The notes beneath the pieces are model-generated. The model did not search any database. It had not been told where the DNA came from and saw only the letters and a list, made by a program, of their open reading frames with translations. A program made the position numbers and the translations under genes. From positions 1 to 64,000 of the forward strand of contig JAKSDI010000097.1 in assembly GCA_022360175.1 (NCBI GenBank): DNA of 64,000 nt. Reading direction: 5' to 3'. Source of the DNA: Chitinophagales bacterium (lineage in GTDB: Bacteria; Bacteroidota; Bacteroidia; Chitinophagales; Saprospiraceae). Within the stretch, counting starts at the first letter, position 1; each line of letters starts with the position of its first letter. Below, piece by piece: positions 43,066 to 51,327 of the stretch.

Positions 43066-45353
43066 ATCATTATTTACAACAATTAAATGATGTACAACGA
43101 CAGGCTGTTACGAATACAGATGGCCCTGTATTGGTAGTTGCAGGCCCTGGTTCAGGAAAAACACGTGTACTCACTTTTCGTATTGCTTACCTGATAGAAC
43201 AAGGAACTGCTCCATGGGAAATATTGGCGCTTACTTTTACCAATAAGGCAGCCCGAGAGATGAAGGAAAGAATTGCGAAGGTTGTTGGACAAAGAGCTAA
43301 TAAAGTATGGGCAGGCACTTTCCACTCTATTTTTGCAAGAATACTACGAGTAGAAGCCGAAAAAATTGGGTATCCATCCAATTTCACCATATACGATTCA
43401 GAAGACAGTCTTAATGTAATCAAAGCTGTTCTTAAAGAAATGAATCTGGACACGAATACTTATAACCCCAATGCTATTCGGTCACGTATTTCGTCTGCCA
43501 AGAGTAATCTAATCACCCCTAAACTGTACGAAAAGAACCAGGAATTAAGGGAACAGGATCGAATGTCAAAACGCCCTTACATTTACGCTATTTATCAAAA
43601 ATACACAGCCAGATGTAAGCGATCCGGAGCTATGGATTTTGACGACTTGCTGTACAGATTATACGAGCTTTTCCAAAGGAATCCGGATAATGTTTTGGAT
43701 AAGTACAGACAAAGATTTAAGTACCTCCTTGTTGATGAGTTTCAGGATACCAACCATTTACAGTATTCGCTGGTTCGCAAGCTGGTAGAGTACCCACAAA
43801 GCCATCGCAATATTTGCGTAGTAGGAGATGATGCTCAAAGTATTTATGCTTTTCGGGGAGCCACTATTCAAAATATCCTGGACTTCGAAAAAGACTTTAA
43901 AAATCATGGCATTCAGGTATTCAAGTTAGAACAAAATTATCGTTCTACTGATCATATCGTGCAGGCGGCTAATAGTATTATCACATATAACCAGCACCAA
44001 ATTCCTAAAACGATCTGGTCTGACAAAGGTGAAGGGCAACGCATTAAAATCATCAAGGCACTCACAGATGGAGAGGAAGGTAAAAGGATAGCAGATACGA
44101 TAATGGAGCAAAAAAACCGCTTTCATTTATCGAATAGTGATATAGCTATTTTATACCGTACAAATGCCCAATCAAGGATTTTTGAAGAATATCTGAGGCG
44201 ATACAATGTCTCCTATCGCATTTTTGGAGGCTTGTCATTTTATCAGCGCAAAGAGGTAAAAGATCTGATTGCTTATCTGCGCCTGACCGTCAACCCCAAA
44301 GATGATGAGGCACTGCGCCGGGTCATCAATTATCCTAAAAGAGGTATTGGTAAAACATCTGTTGACAAGATAGCGGCTGTTGCTGCAAATGCTGGAAAAA
44401 CGATATGGGAATGTTTGGGAAGTGCTCAGCTAAGTAAACGAGCTCAAAATTCTATTAATGATTTTGTCACGATGATTAAGAGCTTTAATAAGCGCGTACA
44501 AAGTGACAACGCCTATGAATTGGCTAATTCAATTGCTAGAAAAGTAGGTATCATTGATGAGTTGAAAAAAGATAATACAGTTGAAGGAATGGGGCGCCTG
44601 GAAAATGTAAATGCCCTGCTAGATGGTATTAAATCATTCGTTGAGGAAGATACGGTAATAGATGTAGAAACAGTACCGGATAAGACCCTGGCAAGTTATC
44701 TTCAAAATATTGCCTTACTCACTGATCAGGACCAAAACGATAAGGAAGGAGACTATGTAACTTTGATGTCGGTCCACGCAGCTAAAGGCCTTGAATTTAA
44801 ATCTGTTTTTGTTGTAGGGCTTGAAGAAAAGCTTTTCCCTTCTTTCATGTCACTGGACACTCGCGAGGGGATTGATGAAGAACGACGTTTATTTTATGTA
44901 GCTATCACTCGAGCGGAGCAATATTTAACGATTAGTTATGCTAACAGTCGTTACAAATTCGGGCAAATGCGCTACAACGAACCCAGCAGGTTTTTGGAAG
45001 AAATTCCTTCTCACCATATGGAAAGTACCGCGCACATACGTTCTAAAAGTAATATTGGCTCTAATTCAGGATTTACATCGGCTCCTGGTGGTGCTAAAAT
45101 ACAGGGTAATTTTAAACGTCGTGTTGCTGCTTCTCAATCTCCAAGAATTGATCCTAAAGATTTTAAGCCTGATCCTTCTGATAAAATTCAGGCAGGTATG
45201 AAAGTATTACACCTTAAGTTTGGAGAAGGAAAAGTACTTAGTATAGACGGGAGTGCTAAAAATCGTGTAGCTACTATCTTTTTCAAAGATGCTGGTGATC
45301 CACAACAAAGGCGCATCATGCTAAAATTTGCCAAGCTACAAATATTGGAATAA
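43062..45353 (+). CDS. UvrD/PcrA-type DNA helicase
   Basis: This 763-residue superfamily 1A helicase unwinds DNA in repair and replication-restart reactions. Motifs in order: Q-motif LNDVQRQAV, Walker A GPGSGKTRV (28-36), LTFTNKAAREM, GTFHSIFARIL, Walker B VDEFQDTNH, GDDAQSIYAFRGA, LEQNYRST, LMSVHAAKGLEFKSVFVVG, and VAITRAEQYLTISY. The C-terminal part has the PcrA-like tail with a Tudor-like ending (VLHLKFGEGKVLSI). It is overlapped by its neighbours at both ends in a three-gene operon. PcrA is a more likely name than Rep, but I leave the symbol open. Confidence 0.95.
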   Translation: MNHYLQQLNDVQRQAVTNTDGPVLVVAGPGSGKTRVLTFRIAYLIEQGTAPWEILALTFTNKAAREMKERIAKVVGQRANKVWAGTFHSIFARILRVEAEKIGYPSNFTIYDSEDSLNVIKAVLKEMNLDTNTYNPNAIRSRISSAKSNLITPKLYEKNQELREQDRMSKRPYIYAIYQKYTARCKRSGAMDFDDLLYRLYELFQRNPDNVLDKYRQRFKYLLVDEFQDTNHLQYSLVRKLVEYPQSHRNICVVGDDAQSIYAFRGATIQNILDFEKDFKNHGIQVFKLEQNYRSTDHIVQAANSIITYNQHQIPKTIWSDKGEGQRIKIIKALTDGEEGKRIADTIMEQKNRFHLSNSDIAILYRTNAQSRIFEEYLRRYNVSYRIFGGLSFYQRKEVKDLIAYLRLTVNPKDDEALRRVINYPKRGIGKTSVDKIAAVAANAGKTIWECLGSAQLSKRAQNSINDFVTMIKSFNKRVQSDNAYELANSIARKVGIIDELKKDNTVEGMGRLENVNALLDGIKSFVEEDTVIDVETVPDKTLASYLQNIALLTDQDQNDKEGDYVTLMSVHAAKGLEFKSVFVVGLEEKLFPSFMSLDTREGIDEERRLFYVAITRAEQYLTISYANSRYKFGQMRYNEPSRFLEEIPSHHMESTAHIRSKSNIGSNSGFTSAPGGAKIQGNFKRRVAASQSPRIDPKDFKPDPSDKIQAGMKVLHLKFGEGKVLSIDGSAKNRVATIFFKDAGDPQQRRIMLKFAKLQILE

Positions 45354-45595
45354 TGCCCAATACAAAAGAAAAACTCAGTAGAACAATAGAGCAGGCAAAA
45401 TCACTACATCGTCAGTGGTTCAAACAGCTTAAAGCGATTGAAGATAGCCCTCAATGGCCAGAGGGATGGAAACGCCTGGATATGTTGCGAAGCCTCATAA
45501 AACGTAGTCATGCAGCTCTTATTGAGCAAGATGAGTTTGAAATGGAACAGGCAAGTATTGAGTTGTCCAAATTTATAAGAGAAGAGCAAAAGTGA
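45353..45595 (+). CDS. Small helical protein coupled to the helicase
   Basis: This 80-residue cytosolic, helix-forming protein has alternating Lys and Glu (KLSRTIEQAKSLHRQWFKQL, DEFEMEQASIELSKFIREEQK). Its ATG overlaps the helicase stop codon (TAATG), so translation is coupled and expression should follow the helicase. I know no family. A helicase partner is only inferred from the coupling. Confidence 0.65.
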   Translation: MPNTKEKLSRTIEQAKSLHRQWFKQLKAIEDSPQWPEGWKRLDMLRSLIKRSHAALIEQDEFEMEQASIELSKFIREEQK

Positions 45596-45647
45596 TGCTA
45601 TGATATCATCGATTAGGATATAGATTTTTTGTCCAAATATCTATATT

Positions 45648-46715
45648 CTAATCATCTTCCTGAAGATTTAAAATTGTACTTATCTTTTTAAAAATATCTT
45701 TGTAATTATATACTCCTGTGAAGTCATTAGCACCTGGTCCTTTTGCAAATACTGGAACCATAGTAGTTGTATTAGCCCGAGTTGAGAATTCGACTATCAG
45801 TGAGTCTTTCCTTGAGCCTGGATTGATAGCATATCCTCCTTTTTCATAGCCAGAAGTTGTAATTACAAGGGTTTCCTGATTTCTATTGGCAAAATCCAGG
45901 CAGGTATTAATGGTAGAAAAATAAGCGCTGATAGCTTTTTCCAATTTTTCTATATTCTGCTCTTCTACTGCCTGTGTTATCGAAGAAGTATTAATTATCA
46001 GTATAAAACCATTATCCTTAGCATGACGCTCCATAAATGGAATTGCAGCATCTGTACAGGAAGTCAAAAATCTCCTATTATGAGTAAATGTTTTTTCTGC
46101 AAATAGTACTGATCGATTATCAAATTTTTCTAAAGTAGCTCTCATTTCTTTTGCATCTGCGACTCCGTCCACTTCTAGTGCTTTGATATATAAATCATTT
46201 TTTTCATCTAAGTTTGAATTAGACTGTCCTATAAATAAATCAACACCTGATTCCTTATAAGCATCTAGATAAACGTCTTCAATGGTAGTAGTACCAGTAT
46301 GAGCATAAAAAGCGGCATTCACAGGATAGAATAATTGCTCATCGCTCACAATCCCTGTAGACATACCATTTTCTTCTGCTAAATCAAACAAGGACTCAAC
46401 AGCCGAAGAATCTTTATTTAAACCTATATAACCTGGTAGTGAATTAATACCACATGATAAGGCGGTAGCACTCATTGCCTCGTCAGGTTTTTCTACTCCT
46501 TTAACAACAGGTAAATGTAAACCAGTCATCGTAAATCGTTCTATAGCAGCTTGTTTTTGAGATTGATAAATCCCGCCGCTATAATGAGAAAGTCCCATCC
46601 CATCTCCTATTATAATGATTACATTCTTCGCCGGTTTTCCTATTAATACTTCATCAATGCATTCTCCTCCTGTCAGGTGTGGAAAAAATAAAAGCAACAA
46701 AAATATCAATCTCAT
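45648..46715 (-). CDS. Degenerate PhoA-type alkaline phosphatase family protein
   Basis: The start at 46715 gives a signal peptide (MRLIFLLLLFFPHLTG) preceded by a good GAGGAG ribosome site, and 355 residues. The fold marks are those of alkaline phosphatases: NVIIIIGDGMG with Asp38, then KPDEAMSATALSCGINSLPGYIG, where active enzymes have DSA with the serine nucleophile. Here residue 79 is Glu. The second metal region reads INTSSITQAVEE in place of the E...D...H pattern, TTSGYE replaces the DH pair, and NDFTG replaces DHTG. Most ligands are thus gone, so it is probably a non-catalytic binding protein. It follows dprA on the same strand. Confidence 0.85.
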   Translation of the reverse strand: MRLIFLLLLFFPHLTGGECIDEVLIGKPAKNVIIIIGDGMGLSHYSGGIYQSQKQAAIERFTMTGLHLPVVKGVEKPDEAMSATALSCGINSLPGYIGLNKDSSAVESLFDLAEENGMSTGIVSDEQLFYPVNAAFYAHTGTTTIEDVYLDAYKESGVDLFIGQSNSNLDEKNDLYIKALEVDGVADAKEMRATLEKFDNRSVLFAEKTFTHNRRFLTSCTDAAIPFMERHAKDNGFILIINTSSITQAVEEQNIEKLEKAISAYFSTINTCLDFANRNQETLVITTSGYEKGGYAINPGSRKDSLIVEFSTRANTTTMVPVFAKGPGANDFTGVYNYKDIFKKISTILNLQEDD

Positions 46716-46734
46716 AGCTCCTCTGTCGTGATTT

Positions 46735-47829
46735 TTAAATTCTAACATAGCGATTACCAGGCAGTGGTTTGATCACTCCTTTAAATTCTAGCTCCAAAAG
46801 TATAGCTGCCATGACGCTACCAGAAATATTGGCCTTGCTAGTTAGCTGATCTATACTTGCTGACTCTTCCTTTTCAAGTAAAGCTACAATTAATTTTTCA
46901 CGTTCATCCAATTCGATAAAGAGTTGTTGCTGTACCTTTCTCTTCGCATCTAACAAATCCCATCGCATTATATAAGATAAATCTGACGCACTTTCAATTA
47001 AAGCTGCTTTATGAGATTTTATCAATAGATTACAACCTTCTGAAGTTTTATCTTTAATTCTTCCCGGATATGCAAATACATCTTTATTATAAGTATTTGC
47101 TAAATCTGCAGTAATCATTGAGCCTCCTTTTCGCTGAGTTTCCACCACTACCAGCGCATCACACAAAGCTGCTACAATGCGATTCCTCATAGGAAAATGT
47201 TCTCGATCAGGACGCATATCACTGGGGTATTCGGTTAATAAGCCTCCTTTTTCAATCATCTCCATTGCTACTTTTTTGTGCTGCGGTGGATAGATTTCTT
47301 TTAAGCCATGCCCCAATACTCCAATGGTTGGAATTCCCTCTACCAGACAATTTTTATGGGCTGTCACATCAATCCCATATGCCAGTCCACTAATAATTGT
47401 AACGCCATACGGTTTGAGATCTGCCACCAAGTCTTCGCACAACCGGATACCCTGAGGAGTTGGCTTACGAGTTCCTACAATAGCAATATGTCGTTGAGCA
47501 TTCAGGCTAGCCTTCCCTTTATAGTATAAAAGGCTCGGGCTGTCAGGAAATGGCTTAAGTCTAGAAGGATAGTCTGCATCCAGATAAGATAAAACACTTA
47601 TCCCATTCTCCTGCACATATTGTAACTCTTTTTCAGCTACAGCCAGCACTTGCTTGTTAAGAATGTATTCACACATCTGCTCTCCAATGCCTGGAATTTT
47701 CAACAATGCTTTTTTCCTGTTTTCGAATACAGCTCGAGCACCGCCACAGTAGCTAATCAGGTTGCGGGCTGTTATAGGACCAACTTGAGGAATTAAGGTA
47801 AGCGCGATTTGATAAAGCTTTTCTTCCAT
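46735..47829 (-). CDS. dprA: DNA-processing protein DprA
   Basis: This 364-residue protein has an N-terminal SAM/HhH-like region (GPITARNLISYCGG, LLKIPGIGEQMCEYIL), a Rossmann-type DprA core (HIAIVGTRKPTPQGIRLCEDL, ISGLAYGIDVTAHKNCL, GLKEIYPPQHKKVA, FPMRNRIVAALCDALVVVE, GSMITADLANTYNKDVFAYPG) and a C-terminal winged helix (ASIDQLTSKANISGSVMAAILLELEFKG). DprA loads RecA on incoming single-stranded DNA during natural transformation. Other competence genes are not in the window. Confidence 0.96.
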   Translation of the reverse strand: MEEKLYQIALTLIPQVGPITARNLISYCGGARAVFENRKKALLKIPGIGEQMCEYILNKQVLAVAEKELQYVQENGISVLSYLDADYPSRLKPFPDSPSLLYYKGKASLNAQRHIAIVGTRKPTPQGIRLCEDLVADLKPYGVTIISGLAYGIDVTAHKNCLVEGIPTIGVLGHGLKEIYPPQHKKVAMEMIEKGGLLTEYPSDMRPDREHFPMRNRIVAALCDALVVVETQRKGGSMITADLANTYNKDVFAYPGRIKDKTSEGCNLLIKSHKAALIESASDLSYIMRWDLLDAKRKVQQQLFIELDEREKLIVALLEKEESASIDQLTSKANISGSVMAAILLELEFKGVIKPLPGNRYVRI

Positions 47830-47987
47830 CTGTTTATTGCTCTAAGTATTGATCGTTTATTAACTTTGATAAATTGGAGCGTGACTTAGAGTAGAGAGAT
47901 TCATCTTTCGATCTCAACAAATTTACTATTCCTTTTTTATTAATCAAACTTTTTGTTGCTTTGTTTAACCAACAAATATTTTGAGTT

Positions 47988-48518
47988 ATGAGCAAAGAAC
48001 CAGGCTTGCTACCGAAAGTAGAGATTTTAGTAATAGGTGTTTTATTTTTAGCATTCCTGCTATGGGCAGTTTCAAAATGCAATGATACCAGGCGGCAGTA
48101 CCAGATAGAGGCAGAAGAAGAAGCTGCTGAATTAGCCAGATTAGATTCTATTGAAGAAGCTTCTTTAAAAGCAATGGAACCATTAGACACTAGCATAAAG
48201 CCACTAGATAAGCCTCAAGCCGCTCCCTCTTCTCAGGCAGCAGTACCCGTGTATCCTCCTTTATATGTTATTGTAAAAGGGCTTAATATGCGAAATGGCC
48301 CCGGTTTGCAGTACAAAAAAGTAGATCGTCTGGAGCTACATGATGTATTATATTTTATGGGAGAAGTAACAGATACTACTCAAAAATTGGACCTTGGTGA
48401 AATAGAGACAGACGAACCCTGGGTAAAAGTAAAAAATGAAAAAGGAGAAACAGGTTGGGTTTATGGTGCCTGTGTTGATTATTATAAAAGAGAGTTAAAA
48501 GGAGTAGAGACAGATTAA
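47988..48518 (+). CDS. Membrane-anchored bacterial SH3 domain protein
   Basis: This 176-residue protein has one N-terminal membrane helix (VEILVIGVLFLAFLLWAV), an acidic helical linker with Pro/Ala-rich spacer, and a bacterial SH3 domain at about 90-165 (VIVKGLNMRNGPGLQYKKVDRLE ... WVKVKNEKGETGWVYGACVDYY). SH3b domains bind peptidoglycan or peptides. It converges with the glucosaminidase-like gene, 28 bases between stops, and both may act at the cell wall. Confidence 0.85.
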   Translation: MSKEPGLLPKVEILVIGVLFLAFLLWAVSKCNDTRRQYQIEAEEEAAELARLDSIEEASLKAMEPLDTSIKPLDKPQAAPSSQAAVPVYPPLYVIVKGLNMRNGPGLQYKKVDRLELHDVLYFMGEVTDTTQKLDLGEIETDEPWVKVKNEKGETGWVYGACVDYYKRELKGVETD

Positions 48519-48546
48519 CAGCTTGCCTCTACTCAAATGCTTCACT

Positions 48547-49284
48547 CTAATCATCTAAACGATATAGTTCGTACTTTTCGATAGTACGTATTAGCTGTTT
48601 AGCTAATTCTGGCTCTTTTAAAAAGCCGTTGGCTTCCAGCCCATTTGCCCAGTTCTTATAATCTGTACTGGAGTATTTAGTTAAACCCGTGAATGCTCCA
48701 GTCGTAATATAAAGGCTATGGTCTCTAAAACTGGTCCAGGCATTTTCATATAACCTTAAACAGCTCGAACCATCATTTTTTGTGGCTCCTCTCCAGTCAG
48801 AAGTACATGGCAGCGCAAAATGGTTATTACTATTTTTTGCTGACCATTTAGTTGTTCCGGCCTGGCTATGTAACAATGCATTTGCCAGGATAATTGATGA
48901 AGGAATACCAAATTTTTCCCGCTCATTAATTACAACCTGGTCAAATCGATCGATATACTTTTGTATTACAGCAACCTCAATTTGTATTAATTGATCATAT
49001 GCATGTAGCTTTTTTCTACCACTGGTGCCTGGTGTAAAATCAAAGCTTGCAATAGCAGCATCACTTACTGACTCTTGCTGCTTATTCTCACTAAATCGCT
49101 CTGTATTAGTAGATTTTGACGGTTGCTGCACGGGTGTTGCAGGCCCTTCAATTTGCTCTACCGGATTAGGACTATTGAGGTGTAACTTAAAACTCAGGTC
49201 TTTTTTAACTGCTATAAATATCACTACAGCAACTAAGCCAAGCTTCAGCCAATTCCGCTGTAGGTATTGTTTGATTTGATCCAT
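48547..49284 (-). CDS. GH73-like glucosaminidase domain protein, catalytic Glu replaced
   Basis: This 245-residue protein has a membrane anchor (WLKLGLVAVVIFIAV, residues 12-26), a Pro/Ser/Thr linker, and a glucosaminidase-type domain from about 105 on. The domain shows FGIPSSIILANALLHSQAG, NNHFALPC, DWRG, SFRDHSLYI, DYKNWANGLEANGF. Bacteroidota homologues have Glu in the LESG position; here it is His139 (LLHSQAG), so hydrolysis of peptidoglycan is unlikely unless another residue serves. A promoter with a TTG-N21-TATATTTG plan lies upstream. It probably binds the cell wall. Confidence 0.85.
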   Translation of the reverse strand: MDQIKQYLQRNWLKLGLVAVVIFIAVKKDLSFKLHLNSPNPVEQIEGPATPVQQPSKSTNTERFSENKQQESVSDAAIASFDFTPGTSGRKKLHAYDQLIQIEVAVIQKYIDRFDQVVINEREKFGIPSSIILANALLHSQAGTTKWSAKNSNNHFALPCTSDWRGATKNDGSSCLRLYENAWTSFRDHSLYITTGAFTGLTKYSSTDYKNWANGLEANGFLKEPELAKQLIRTIEKYELYRLDD

Positions 49285-49300
49285 AGCTTTGAGTATTTAA

Positions 49301-49320
49301 AGAACATTAGAAAATGTTCT
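49301..49320. repeat. Perfect hairpin AGAACATT/AATGTTCT
   Basis: An 8-bp perfect inverted repeat with a four-base loop lies between the promoter and the start of the glucosaminidase-like gene, so it would be in its leader. It is a possible operator. Confidence 0.5.
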
Positions 49321-49338
49321 ATAGTCAAGAGTATGGAA

Positions 49339-49370
49339 CAAATATAAAACAAATAATTTGTTTTAAACAA
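49339..49370 (-). promoter_or_regulatory. Promoter of the glucosaminidase-like gene
   Basis: On the minus strand TATATTTG (49346-49339) is an exact -7 box, with TTG (49370-49368) 21 bases upstream. Confidence 0.6.
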
Positions 49371-49404
49371 AATTAAAACATTTTGTTTTTAAAAATTCAC
49401 TCTC

Positions 49405-50544
49405 TTATCCCAATGCCTTGTCAAGATCTGCAATCAAATCTTCCACATCTTCTACTCCTACACTTAGGCGAATCAGGGAATCCGTCAGTCCTACTTCCAA
49501 ACGTTTTTCTCTTGGAATAGACGCATGTGTCATAGATGCTGGATGCCCTATAAGTGATTCTACGCCCCCTAAAGATTCTGCTAACGTAAACAAATGCGTA
49601 TTACTCAGTACCTTCTTAGCACTTTCGAATGTATCTTCATGCAAATCAAAAGATACCATTCCACCAAAGTGTTTCATCTGCTTTTTTGCAATTTCATGAC
49701 CAGGGTGATCCTCAAAACCGGGATAATATACTTTTGAAACCTTTGCGTGCCCTTTAAGGAAAGTTGCTATTTTTTGTGCATTCTCACACGAACGTTCTAC
49801 CCTTAAATGTAAAGTCTTTATTCCTCGTAAAATCAGAAAGCAGTCCTGCGGGCCAGGTACTCCTCCAGCTGCATTCTGGATAAAATACAATTGATCTGCT
49901 AATTCCTGGCTATTGGTAATTACGGCTCCATGTACCACATCAGAGTGGCCTCCCAGGTATTTGGTAGCAGAGTGCAGTACAAGATCAGCTCCTAACGTCA
50001 GAGGAGTTTGCAAATATGGAGAGGCGAATGTATTATCTACACATACCAATACATTATTGCGTTTGGCAATCGAACATATTTTTTCGATATCCACTATTTT
50101 CAACATTGGATTGGTCGGGGTCTCTATCCAGATAAGCTTTGTGCGATCATTCATCTTAGCTTCCATCGCCTCCAGGTCATTAAGATCTACAAAATGTGAT
50201 TTGATCCCGAATGGCTCATATATTTTTGTCATCAACCGATAAGCCCCTCCATACAGGTCGTTGGTTGATATAACTTCATCTTCTGGTTTTAGTAATTTGA
50301 AGATGCTATCCATAGCAGCAAGCCCACTACCAAAGCAGATAGCGGCAGTTCCTTCTTCCAGTGCTGCAAGATTTTTTTCTAATACTGCACGAGTAGGATT
50401 CTGGGTACGAGCGTATTCAAACCCTTTATGTACCCCAGGTGATTCCTGAGCATATGTAGAAGTTTGGTAGATAGGGGTCATCACAGCTCCTGTACCTGGA
50501 TCGGGTTCAATGCCTGCGTGAATTACTTTTGTTCCAAATTTCAT
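49405..50544 (-). CDS. Cystathionine gamma-synthase/lyase-type PLP enzyme
   Basis: The start was moved to 50544 because [20 protein letters not shown] is the family N-terminus; an in-frame ATG 24 codons earlier is less likely. At 379 residues it belongs to the Cys/Met metabolism PLP family. The PLP lysine is Lys195 in [13 protein letters not shown]. Other marks are [45 protein letters not shown] and [18 protein letters not shown]. It performs gamma-replacement or elimination in transsulfuration. Synthase (metB) and lyase cannot be told apart here. The HU gene lies just upstream on the same strand. Confidence 0.93.
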   Translation of the reverse strand: MKFGTKVIHAGIEPDPGTGAVMTPIYQTSTYAQESPGVHKGFEYARTQNPTRAVLEKNLAALEEGTAAICFGSGLAAMDSIFKLLKPEDEVISTNDLYGGAYRLMTKIYEPFGIKSHFVDLNDLEAMEAKMNDRTKLIWIETPTNPMLKIVDIEKICSIAKRNNVLVCVDNTFASPYLQTPLTLGADLVLHSATKYLGGHSDVVHGAVITNSQELADQLYFIQNAAGGVPGPQDCFLILRGIKTLHLRVERSCENAQKIATFLKGHAKVSKVYYPGFEDHPGHEIAKKQMKHFGGMVSFDLHEDTFESAKKVLSNTHLFTLAESLGGVESLIGHPASMTHASIPREKRLEVGLTDSLIRLSVGVEDVEDLIADLDKALG

Positions 50545-50644
50545 GAGATGCTTTTTTGATAGGGTGAATGAAAGATGAACAAAGGGCAACCTGGAAACCA
50601 GATTACCCTTTGACATAGTTAAATCAGTATATAGCTGTATCTAA

Positions 50645-50917
50645 TTAGTTTACAGCTTCAGAAATTTCTTTACCGGGCTTGAACTTAACAACGTTCTTCG
50701 CTGCAATCTGAATGGTTTCACCGGTTTGAGGGTTACGGCCGCTACGAGCTTCACGGCGAGATACGGAGAAGGTTCCGAATCCAATCAGAGTTACCTTGTC
50801 ACCACCTTTCAGAGCGTCAGTTACTCCATCCAAAACCGCATTCAATGCATCTGTAGCCTGAGCCTTAGAAATGTTGGCGCTTTCAGCAACCTTGTTAATT
50901 AGATCTCCTTTATTCAT
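50645..50917 (-). CDS. hup: HU family nucleoid DNA-binding protein
   Basis: This 90-residue protein is a complete HU: MNKGDLINKVAESANISKAQA for the helical dimer body, VTLIGFGTFSVSRREAR, and the DNA-clamp arm RSGRNPQTGETIQIAAKNV followed by KFKPGKEISEAVN. It bends and compacts DNA. It has its own strong promoter. The GC content and codon choice are higher than the surroundings, in line with high expression. The symbol is generic. Confidence 0.96.
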   Translation of the reverse strand: MNKGDLINKVAESANISKAQATDALNAVLDGVTDALKGGDKVTLIGFGTFSVSRREARSGRNPQTGETIQIAAKNVVKFKPGKEISEAVN

Positions 50918-50948
50918 CTCTGAATGTTTTAATTAGTTAAATGTGCCG

Positions 50949-50979
50949 CAAATTTATACCCTTCGTAGGTCATTACCAA
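50949..50979 (-). promoter_or_regulatory. Promoter of the HU gene
   Basis: On the minus strand TTG (50979-50977), 20 bases, then TAAATTTG (50956-50949) is a textbook Bacteroidota promoter. The start codon is about 30 bases downstream. Confidence 0.8.
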
Positions 50980-51036
50980 GTTTTTGGTTTCAAAAAAAAT
51001 GGTCAGAAGCCAGAATTTTCAAGGGATTCGGGCGTT

Positions 51037-51066
51037 TTGAAGTATGTTACAATTATTATAATTTTG
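51037..51066 (+). promoter_or_regulatory. Promoter of the small lipoprotein gene
   Basis: TTG (51037-51039), 19 bases, then TAATTTTG (51059-51066), with the start codon 43 bases on. Confidence 0.7.
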
Positions 51067-51109
51067 AGACCTCATTAAAAAAGATCAATCCAAAATAACA
51101 TTTTCTCCT

Positions 51110-51319
51110 ATGCGAAACATTTTGAAGTTCACCATAATAGCTCTTTTATCTAGCTCTTTAAGCCTTGCTACAACCTCCTGCTCTCCTAAAGTAGGTTGCC
51201 CTGCAAATGAGGCAGCACACGTCAAACCAGGAAAAAATGGAGAACTTCCTACTTCTCGTGGAAATACTAAGCTATTCCCTAAGGATTTTAATAAAAAAAA
51301 GAAACGTAGAAGAAACTAG
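51110..51319 (+). CDS. Small basic lipoprotein
   Basis: This 69-residue protein has a lipoprotein signal (IIALLSSSLSLATTSC, Cys near 24). The mature part is short and basic, SPKVGCPANEAAHVKPG, ending in KKKKRRRN. A clear promoter precedes it. Similar tiny CSPKxGCPA-type lipoproteins are common in Bacteroidota and have no assigned function. It converges with the ABC permease gene, 8 bases between stops. Confidence 0.75.
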   Translation: MRNILKFTIIALLSSSLSLATTSCSPKVGCPANEAAHVKPGKNGELPTSRGNTKLFPKDFNKKKKRRRN

Positions 51320-51327
51320 TCCTTTAT

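Noticed and set aside
47834..48196. 120-codon minus-strand frame opposite the SH3 gene
   Set aside because: It is a shadow of the plus-strand coding sequence with serine-rich, non-family composition.
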